Part shown: one piece after another, positions 1-5,144 of the stretch | Layout: each line of letters opens with the position of its first letter | How positions within the stretch are numbered: position 1 is the first letter of the stretch | Source of the DNA: an uncultured Collinsella sp. | GTDB lineage: Bacteria; Actinomycetota; Coriobacteriia; Coriobacteriales; Coriobacteriaceae | Assembly: GCA_902464645.1 (NCBI GenBank) | Contig: CABQKL010000097.1 | Coordinates: 1 to 6,544 of the forward strand | Length of the DNA: 6,544 nucleotides | Direction: 5' to 3' | The notes under the pieces: model-generated | What the model was told of the DNA's origin: nothing | The model's database searches: none | The model's input: the letters and a program-made list of their open reading frames with translations, nothing else | Translations under genes and position numbers: made by a program

Positions 1-24
1 CGGTGACCGATACATACATACGCT

Positions 25-47
25 TGAACGGTATTTACTACCGTTCA
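25..47. repeat. Perfect 9-bp inverted repeat, possible operator or hairpin
   Basis: The arms TGAACGGTA (25-33) and TACCGTTCA (39-47) are exact reverse complements separated by 5 nt. The length and symmetry fit a dimeric repressor site, but a short RNA hairpin is equally possible. No T-run follows on either strand, so it is unlikely to be an intrinsic terminator. It lies about 10 nt from a TTGACA hexamer. It does not match the actinobacterial LexA box (CGAAC-N4-GTTCG), because the GAAC and GTTC halves are too far apart here. Confidence 0.5.
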
Positions 48-56
48 CCGAATTCA

Positions 57-85
57 TTGACAAACGATTCGCCAGACAGTATGTG
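57..85 (+). promoter_or_regulatory. Possible plus-strand promoter (weak)
   Basis: A perfect consensus -35 hexamer TTGACA lies at 57-62. With 17-nt spacing it is followed by TATGTG at 80-85, which matches only the first three bases of a -10 box. The same site read on the minus strand gives TTGTCA, with TAGTAA 17 nt further on, inside the inverted repeat. Either direction is possible. There is no confirmed gene downstream on the plus strand, so function is uncertain. Confidence 0.2.
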
Positions 86-198
86 TCGACGAGGTGAGAT
101 ATCAGTCTTCGTCAACCCGCAGGATAGCAGGGTTATTCACCATGGCTAGTCAAACGTTTTAGCGTTAATAAAACCCGAAATCGACAGGTAATCGCCGC

Positions 199-228
199 GA
201 AATAAATGATTGAAAATCGGCCAATCAT
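199..228 (-). terminator. Candidate terminator after uvrC
   Basis: On the minus strand, 25 nt after the uvrC stop, ATGATTG pairs with CAATCAT (222-228 with 206-212), plus one inner G·U pair and a 7-nt loop. TTATTTC follows immediately. The stem is short and AT-rich, so it would be a weak terminator. It is the best candidate in the gap for ending the ybaK-murJ-uvrC transcript. Confidence 0.35.
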
Positions 229-253
229 GTATATCAGTTGTTTAGAAGCGCGT

Positions 254-2200
254 TTAGTTTTCGGAACGGCTGGCCGATGCCTGAGCGCGCTCAGCATTCC
301 ATGCAACAAGTGCCTCGTGGACCGCTTTGGCGACATCGGCCGGAACGCCTCGAACTTCTGCAATCTCCTGCTCGCTTGCCGCGCGCAAACGCTTCATCGA
401 GCCAAAATGGCGCATAATGGCACGTTTTCTGGTGGGTCCCACGCCCGGAACGTCGTCAAGCACCGAAACCGTCATAGCCTTATCGCGCAACTCGCGATGG
501 AACGTAATCGCAAATCGGTGGGATTCATCGCGAACCTGCTTGATCAGATAAAGCGAAGCGGAGCCGGTCGGCAGCACGACGGGAGTCTCGTCCCACGGCA
601 CGAAAACTTCCTCATCGGCCTTTGCCAAGCCACAAACTGGTATATCGAGGCCAAGCGCCTCAAGTTGCTTAATTGCAGCGGTCAATTGCGGCTTGCCGCC
701 ATCGACAACGAGCAAATCGGGGCGCGAGCCAAAGCGCTCGTCCGCCATGCGCTCGGGAGCATAGCGACGCCCCAGAACCTCGGACATCGATACGAAGTCG
801 TTCGCCTCGTCCAATTCGGCCTGAATTTTAAAGCGACGATACTGGCCCTTGTCGGCACGGCCGTTGGTAAATACCACCATCGAAGCGACGGTAAAGGTGC
901 CGTGCAGCGTCGAGATATCGAAGCACTCGATGCGCAACGGCGGCGCAGGCAGCGCCAGCGCGCTTTCGAGCTCCAGGAGCGCCTGATTGGTGCGATCGTC
1001 AGCATATCCCGTGCGCATCATGTAGCGCATGAGGGCATGGCGTGCATTTTTGGAAGCCATATCGAGCAGGCGGTGCTTTTCGCCGCGCTGAGGCCTATGG
1101 AGATGGCAAGAGCGTTCGCGCTTGCCCGCAAGCCACTCCCCCAACGCTTCGGCATCCTCAAGCTCGACAGAAAGATTGATCTCGGCTGGAATATCAGCCG
1201 TCTCGTCGTAATAGCGCTTAAGAAAGCCCGATTGAAGCTCTTCCTCGTCGACATCCAGGCCTTTATCGAGGATGAACTCACAAGTTCGAACCGTTCGGCC
1301 CTCGCGAACGACAAAGACACAGGCGGCAGAGATAGTCTCTTCGCGATAGAAGCCGATGACGTCGATATCGACGCTTGATGGAAAAACGACCTGTTGGCGA
1401 TCGTCCAAGCCCCTAATGACTTCCAGACGACGCTTGACGCGCGCCGCACGCTCAAATTCGAGTGTCTCGGCTGCCTCCGTCATCTCGGACGTAAGCTCGT
1501 CGACGACATCCTTGCGATGGCCCGACAAGAAACGTTCGACACGCTTGACGTTCTTGGCATAGTCGGCAGGGGAAATTGCGCCGACACATGCGCCCGGCCC
1601 GCGCCCGACATGGTAGTCAAAGCAGGGACGCCCGTTTTGCGCGCAAATCATATTGACGATGTCTTCTTCGCCCTTATGAGATTCGACGATGCGGCGGCAG
1701 CGGCGCCATTCCGCACAGGATGCCGAGCAAATAGGAATAACCTTGCGTAGCGTATCGATGGTCTCACGCGCCGCACGACTATCGGTATAGGGGCCAAAAT
1801 AGCGCGTTCCCGGTTTATGACGCTCTCGCGTGTATTTAATAGCCGGAAACAAGTCGCTCTTGGTAATGGCGATAAAGGGATAGCTTTTATCGTCTTTGAG
1901 ATCGACGTTAAAGTACGGATGGTACTGGCCAATCAGATTGCGCTCGAGCACCAATGCCTCGTGCTCGGTCTCCACCACGATATAGTCGAAGCTCGCCACC
2001 AGCTGCATCATGAGCGGGATCTTTTGACGCTCGTCCTGCAGCGTCACGTATTGACGCATACGGGCACGCAAGTTTTTTGCCTTGCCCACATAGATGACAT
2101 CGCCCTTGGCATCTTTCCAAAGGTAGCAGCCGGGTTGCGTGGGAACGCGCGAAACCTGTTCGGCAAGTGTTGGAATGTTGTCGTGACCTGCCACACGCAC
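254..2200 (-). CDS. uvrC: UvrABC system protein C (excinuclease subunit C)
   Basis: UvrC makes the two incisions flanking a DNA lesion after UvrA and UvrB have located it. The 648-residue protein is of normal to slightly long family length. The GIY-YIG nuclease domain for the 3' incision is at about 20-100 (PGCY at 23-26, IYVGKAKNL at 36-44, and a TEHEALVLE segment carrying the conserved glutamate). A UvrB-binding UVR motif is at about 232-265. The RNase H-like domain for the 5' incision has D428 in IECFDIS, D500 in VVDGGKPQL and H561 in HRFAITFHR. Helix-hairpin-helix motifs occupy about 580-632 (DVPGVGPTRKRAI). The central cysteine region (158-205) is unusual: the family IGRC cysteine is glycine and extra cysteines sit in an insertion. 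The start taken is GTG at 2198-2200, directly after the murJ TAG; another in-frame GTG two codons later is equally plausible. No strong Shine-Dalgarno is visible, so coupling to murJ translation is likely. Confidence 0.97.
   Translation of the reverse strand: MRVAGHDNIPTLAEQVSRVPTQPGCYLWKDAKGDVIYVGKAKNLRARMRQYVTLQDERQKIPLMMQLVASFDYIVVETEHEALVLERNLIGQYHPYFNVDLKDDKSYPFIAITKSDLFPAIKYTRERHKPGTRYFGPYTDSRAARETIDTLRKVIPICSASCAEWRRCRRIVESHKGEEDIVNMICAQNGRPCFDYHVGRGPGACVGAISPADYAKNVKRVERFLSGHRKDVVDELTSEMTEAAETLEFERAARVKRRLEVIRGLDDRQQVVFPSSVDIDVIGFYREETISAACVFVVREGRTVRTCEFILDKGLDVDEEELQSGFLKRYYDETADIPAEINLSVELEDAEALGEWLAGKRERSCHLHRPQRGEKHRLLDMASKNARHALMRYMMRTGYADDRTNQALLELESALALPAPPLRIECFDISTLHGTFTVASMVVFTNGRADKGQYRRFKIQAELDEANDFVSMSEVLGRRYAPERMADERFGSRPDLLVVDGGKPQLTAAIKQLEALGLDIPVCGLAKADEEVFVPWDETPVVLPTGSASLYLIKQVRDESHRFAITFHRELRDKAMTVSVLDDVPGVGPTRKRAIMRHFGSMKRLRAASEQEIAEVRGVPADVAKAVHEALVAWNAERAQASASRSEN
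1586..1729 (-). other. UvrC cysteine-rich segment with insertion
   Basis: Residues 158-205 of UvrC contain cysteines 158, 162, 168, 186, 193 and 205. E. coli UvrC has four cysteines (154, 166, 174, 178) reported to hold an iron-sulphur cluster. The equivalents of the RPC cysteine (C193) and the last cysteine (C205) are kept. The IGRC cysteine is G201 (VGRGPGAC), and about 20 extra residues separate the first cysteines from the RPC motif. C158, C162, C168 or C186 could replace the lost ligand. The segment is in frame and charged rather than degenerate, so it looks like a lineage variant and not an error. Confidence 0.6.
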
Positions 2201-4504
2201 CTACTTGCGACGAAGCAGCGCCGAGACCTCGGGCATCTTAAAGACGAAGGCAAGACCGAAAGTCACGGCGAGCGAGACGACGCCTGCAACACAAACGTAG
2301 CCCAGGGTAATGAGGATCGAGCTGCCAAGCAGTCCGACAAAGTGCTCAAGTGCCCACATGACGCCGGCGCCCGCGGCAGCGCCCAAGCCACCGAACAGTA
2401 GGCCGAAGAAACCGCCGTGCAGGATAGACTTGACCTGAAGTCCATGCAGACGACGGCGCAGCCACCACAGTGAGCATCCGACCAAGACCACGTAGTCAAC
2501 GACGTACGAAAGCGCAATTGCCGGCATACCGTAGCCCAGCACCACGCCAAACAGCAGCACCGAACCGGCCTGACCGATAGCGGAGTACAGGCAATAGCGG
2601 CTATAAGGTTTCATATCGAGCAGGGCCGAGAAGCTCTTCTGCATCAGCACGACCACGCCGTAGAGCGGCAGGGAAAGTGCCAGATAGATAAGGAACTCCG
2701 ACACCAGCGCCACACCGGATTCATCGAACTTGCCGGCACAGTAAATCATGTTGAGCGGACGGGCGAAGACGATCAGATACATCGCAAACGGAATCAGGAA
2801 GAAGAGCATCTGGGCGACACCGCGCGAAATGCCCGTGCGGACGCTGTCGTAATCCTTCTCCTGTGCATCGTGAGAGAGTTCGGTATAGAGTGCCGTCGAA
2901 AGCGAGGCGGCGATCAGCGCATAGGGCAATGTGTACCACAGGCGCGCATATGCGATGACGGAAGGGCCGGTCTCGGGCTGCACCACCAACGCGGCGGCAT
3001 TGGTAATGGAGGTCGAGACAAACATGCACACCGTGGCGAGAAGCGTCGGGATACCAAGCGCGATCGTCTGTCGCAGCGCGGGGTCCTTAAAGTCGATATG
3101 GATATGAGGATGCACGCCATGCTTGCCAAGCGCGGGAATCTGGCAGGCCATCTGGACAAAGACGCCGAGGGTCGTACCAGCTGCGATCAAGATAATACCG
3201 GCCTGCCCGCCAAATTGTGCAGACACGGGAGCAAAGCCCATAAAGCTGGCGATGACGATGACATTGTTGAGAACCGGGGCAAACGTCGACCAGAAGTAGT
3301 CGCGGTGTGCGTTGAGAACGCCCGAGAACACCGAGCCCAAGCCATAAAACAGAATTTGGATTGCAAAGAAGCGGAACATGAACGCAGCGGTATCCATGCT
3401 GCCGCCATCGCCCGAAAGGAACGACTGCGTCCAAATAAAGCCGGGAGCAAACACGGTGCCCAGCAGCGAGATACCGCCCAGCAGCAGAAGCAGAATACCG
3501 AGCAGGTTGCCGACATACTCGTTCGATGCCTCGCGGCCCTGCTCGCGCCTCACGCCCATATACACCGGCAAAAACGCCGTAACGAGCATGCCGCCCATCA
3601 CGAGCTCGTAGAGCATGTTGGGCAGGTTGTTGGCAACCTGATAGGAGGACGAGAGCAGCGACATGCCGATGGCGGCCGCCATGGCCCACGTGCGGATAAA
3701 CCCGGTGACGCGCGACACGATGGTCAGCACGGTCATGAGGCCAGCAGAACGACCAACCGTGGAGTAGTCCGACGAACCCATATCGTCTACGTCGTCCTGA
3801 GAGTCCTCATGAACCTCATCTTGTGGCAGTAAATCGTCCGCGACGGCAAAGGAGCCGGTCATCGCAAAGGGGTCGTCAACCAAAACGGCGTCATCAGCAG
3901 GTGCGACGTCATCGCTGTTCGGCATGCTGTTTCCGGATACGGCATCATCATCGAATATGGCATGGTCGCCAAACACCGTGTCAACTTCTTTGGCGGCGAC
4001 GGTTCGGGCAGAAAACGACAGAGGGTCCCAGTCGTCATCACCGTCGATGGCCACGCCCTCGACGGGATCGGTCGAACCAAGCGGCGACCATTCGTCATCC
4101 GAAAAAAGCGGTTCGCCATCATCATGAGCCGCGGGCTTGGCGGAACGAGCGGCAGGAGCGCTCTGCGGCGTGCTCTTTCCCTGGGCTGCCATCAAAAACA
4201 CCGCCGTCTCATCGGGACGCGGCACACGAGGAGCCTCGGAGGCGATCGACTTCACGCTGGCGCTCGATTGAGCGGCGGCCAAAAAGACAGCCGTCTCATC
4301 GGGACGAGCCGAAGAAAGAACCGTACGGGGAAGCGCCGTGCCGGCACCGGCGGCACGCAAGTACACGGCCGTCTCGCCCGGGTCAACGGCAGCGGACCAA
4401 GCGTTTCGAATCTCGTTATCGAACGAAGCAGCCTCGGGCGCGGGCATCTGAGGAGCCGACCCTTTTGCAAAGTGAGCTCCGCGCTTTGATTCTTCCTGCG
4501 GCAT
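2201..4504 (-). CDS. murJ: MurJ/MviN-family lipid II flippase with long N-terminal regulatory extension
   Basis: Integral membrane flippase that moves lipid II from the cytosolic to the outer face of the membrane for peptidoglycan synthesis. The 767-residue protein has a MurJ core of normal size at about 248-765. It begins at SRVTGFIR (264-271), matching the E. coli SRVLGFAR with its two essential arginines (R265 and R271 here). It continues through LPN (294-296) and about 14 hydrophobic segments, ending in a basic LLRRK. The core is of actinobacterial type: positions equivalent to E. coli D39, R52 and E57 are S286, Y299 and G304 by hand alignment. Residues 1-247 are an extra, soluble, probably cytosolic tail. 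It has three ETAV(F/Y)L motifs and a strongly acidic stretch (about 127-247). No C-terminal pseudokinase domain, as in mycobacterial MviN, is present. The ATG at 4502-4504 has a good Shine-Dalgarno (AGAGAGGA) inside the end of ybaK. An internal ATG at residue 242 has no well-placed site, which supports the long form. Confidence 0.93.
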   Translation of the reverse strand: MPQEESKRGAHFAKGSAPQMPAPEAASFDNEIRNAWSAAVDPGETAVYLRAAGAGTALPRTVLSSARPDETAVFLAAAQSSASVKSIASEAPRVPRPDETAVFLMAAQGKSTPQSAPAARSAKPAAHDDGEPLFSDDEWSPLGSTDPVEGVAIDGDDDWDPLSFSARTVAAKEVDTVFGDHAIFDDDAVSGNSMPNSDDVAPADDAVLVDDPFAMTGSFAVADDLLPQDEVHEDSQDDVDDMGSSDYSTVGRSAGLMTVLTIVSRVTGFIRTWAMAAAIGMSLLSSSYQVANNLPNMLYELVMGGMLVTAFLPVYMGVRREQGREASNEYVGNLLGILLLLLGGISLLGTVFAPGFIWTQSFLSGDGGSMDTAAFMFRFFAIQILFYGLGSVFSGVLNAHRDYFWSTFAPVLNNVIVIASFMGFAPVSAQFGGQAGIILIAAGTTLGVFVQMACQIPALGKHGVHPHIHIDFKDPALRQTIALGIPTLLATVCMFVSTSITNAAALVVQPETGPSVIAYARLWYTLPYALIAASLSTALYTELSHDAQEKDYDSVRTGISRGVAQMLFFLIPFAMYLIVFARPLNMIYCAGKFDESGVALVSEFLIYLALSLPLYGVVVLMQKSFSALLDMKPYSRYCLYSAIGQAGSVLLFGVVLGYGMPAIALSYVVDYVVLVGCSLWWLRRRLHGLQVKSILHGGFFGLLFGGLGAAAGAGVMWALEHFVGLLGSSILITLGYVCVAGVVSLAVTFGLAFVFKMPEVSALLRRK
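4019..4099 (-). repeat. DDxWxPL pair in the acidic part of the MurJ tail
   Basis: Two short copies, DDEWSPL (residues 136-142) and DDDWDPL (156-162), lie 20 residues apart within a region dominated by Asp. The tryptophan and Pro-Leu are the only conserved non-acidic positions. They look like a second short linear motif rather than a folded domain. Function is not known. Confidence 0.5.
4181..4378 (-). repeat. Three ETAV(F/Y)L repeats in the MurJ N-terminal tail
   Basis: The MurJ tail contains GETAVYLRAAG (residues 43-53), DETAVFLAAAQ (69-79) and DETAVFLMAAQ (98-108). Threonines fall at 45, 71 and 100, and the last two copies follow an R-P-D context. Between the motifs the sequence diverges into Ala/Ser/Pro-rich linker, so selection appears to act on the short motif. 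At DNA level copies two and three share an identical 17-nt stretch (4203-4219 and 4290-4306), pointing to duplication. The motif puts acidic residues just before a threonine and an aromatic at +3, as in the TSVF phospho-site of GarA/OdhI. Confidence 0.8.
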
Positions 4505-4507
4505 CGC

Positions 4508-5008
4508 TCAGTCCTCTCTCGTGATCGGGGCAACCGTCGCCCCGCAAAATGCAACTAAGTCATCGGGAGCAAGCTCAAGCTGATAGCCGCGCTTGCCACC
4601 CGAGATAAAAATGGTATCCCAAAGGACGCATGTCTCATCGATCAGCGTCCGGAAGCGTTTTTTCATACCGACCGGGCTGCAACCGCCGCGGACATACCCC
4701 GTCGCGGCAAGCAAATCTTTGACATGCATCATGGTCAGCGACTTTTCGCCTGCGGCGCGCGCGGCGGCCTTGAGGTCGAGCTCGTCGGCAACAGGAATGC
4801 AGCACACGACATGGTCGTTGGACGGCGTCGTGCAGACCAGGGTCTTAAATCCCTGACCGGGCTCCTCGCCAAGCTGCTCGGAAATCGCGACGCCCAGCCC
4901 CGACGATTCGTCGCCGTCGTCTTCGTACGTATGGAGAACATAGGAGATGCCTGCGCTTTCCAGCTCGCGCATCGCATTGGTTTTTGGCGTCTTAACAGCC
5001 TTTGCCAT
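4508..5008 (-). CDS. ybaK: YbaK/EbsC-family aminoacyl-tRNA deacylase
   Basis: Small cytosolic protein (166 residues, normal for the family) that hydrolyses mischarged tRNA. E. coli and Haemophilus YbaK act on Cys-tRNA(Pro) formed by prolyl-tRNA synthetase. Family features seen are KTNAMRELESAGI near the N-terminus (9-21), EQLGEEPGQGFKTLV (44-58) with the conserved lysine K55, the central IPVADELDLKAAARA (71-85), and YVRGGCSPVGMKK (105-117), the glycine-rich substrate loop. The ISGGKRG and LAPDDL segments near the C-terminus are also typical. The ATG at 5006-5008 has a well-placed AAAGGA 6 nt upstream. It is the first gene of the ybaK-murJ-uvrC unit. Its stop TGA is only 3 nt before the murJ start, and its last codons contain the murJ ribosome binding site. 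The exact tRNA substrate cannot be told from sequence. Confidence 0.93.
   Translation of the reverse strand: MAKAVKTPKTNAMRELESAGISYVLHTYEDDGDESSGLGVAISEQLGEEPGQGFKTLVCTTPSNDHVVCCIPVADELDLKAAARAAGEKSLTMMHVKDLLAATGYVRGGCSPVGMKKRFRTLIDETCVLWDTIFISGGKRGYQLELAPDDLVAFCGATVAPITRED
4511..4519 (-). promoter_or_regulatory. Ribosome binding site of murJ inside ybaK
   Basis: The minus strand reads AGAGAGGAC just before the ybaK TGA, leaving about 7 nt between AGGA and the murJ ATG. The site is inside the ybaK coding sequence, so ribosomes finishing ybaK would be positioned to start murJ. It supports the long murJ start at 4504. Confidence 0.7.
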
Positions 5009-5014
5009 GGCACA

Positions 5015-5020
5015 TCCTTT
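5015..5020 (-). promoter_or_regulatory. Ribosome binding site of ybaK
   Basis: AAAGGA on the minus strand with 6 nt to the ATG at 5008; this fixes the ybaK start. Confidence 0.75.
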
Positions 5021-5045
5021 CCCTCATATAAGAACGCAATTTTTA

Positions 5046-5074
5046 AGTATATGTCCATTTGCGCGGCATACGCT
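5046..5074 (-). promoter_or_regulatory. Candidate promoter of the ybaK-murJ-uvrC unit
   Basis: The minus strand has TATACT at 5046-5051, a near-consensus -10 box. Transcription from it would start about 30 nt before the ybaK ATG. The -35 position at 17-nt spacing (5069-5074) reads AGCGTA, a poor match, and there is no TGn extension. It may be weak or activator dependent. The site lies between the uvrA terminator and ybaK, where a promoter is expected. Confidence 0.45.
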
Positions 5075-5079
5075 ATCTC

Positions 5080-5122
5080 GACAAAGAGAGCGCCACCGAA
5101 TCGCAAGGAATCGGCGGCGCTC
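5080..5122 (-). terminator. Intrinsic terminator of uvrA
   Basis: On the minus strand, 22 nt after the uvrA stop, GAGCGCCGCCGA (5111-5122) pairs over 12 bp with TCGGTGGCGCTC (5088-5099) around an 11-nt loop, then TCTTTGTC follows. The single non-Watson-Crick position is a G·U pair in the minus-strand RNA but an A·C mismatch in plus-strand RNA. The hairpin therefore favours termination of leftward transcription from uvrA. The T-run is interrupted, so efficiency is uncertain. Confidence 0.75.
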
Positions 5123-5144
5123 ATGTTTCAAAAACACCTATGTA

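Larger units (their letters stand above)
1..253. other. Intergenic/edge region with no confident gene
   Basis: This stretch downstream of uvrC is visibly richer in A+T than the coding part of the window. No tRNA, rRNA or recognisable protein could be identified. It contains a perfect 9-bp inverted repeat (25-47), a consensus -35-like TTGACA on the plus strand (57-62), a 5-bp hairpin (114-118 with 130-134) and an AT-rich hairpin after uvrC (206-228). Three short frames touch the left edge. One on the plus strand is open from 2 to a TGA at 95-97. Another on the plus strand is open from 3 to a TAG at 147-149. One on the minus strand starts with an ATG at 57-55 and runs off the edge. None has a convincing ribosome binding site or recognisable family, so which of them is real, if any, is undecided. 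Confidence 0.6.

Noticed and set aside
25..47. LexA/SOS box suggested by the nearby repair genes
   Set aside because: The GAAC and GTTC halves are 13 nt apart rather than the 4 nt of the actinobacterial box.
1..57. Minus-strand gene start (ATG at 57-55) running off the left edge
   Set aside because: Only 19 codons are visible, without a well-placed ribosome site or recognisable family; not strong enough to call.
114..134. AACCC/GGGTT hairpin as a terminator between uvrC and a left-hand gene
   Set aside because: Only 5 bp with an 11-nt loop and no T-run on either strand.
206..1378. Long plus-strand open frame (390 codons) opposite uvrC
   Set aside because: It lies antisense to the conserved C-terminal domains of UvrC, has no ribosome binding site, gives an Arg/Ala/His-rich protein with no recognisable domain, and is explained by the codon bias of a GC-rich gene.
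2870..3832. Plus-strand open frame of 320 codons opposite murJ
   Set aside because: Antisense to the MurJ membrane core, very rich in Arg/His/Gly/Gln, with no ribosome site; a shadow of the GC-rich coding strand.
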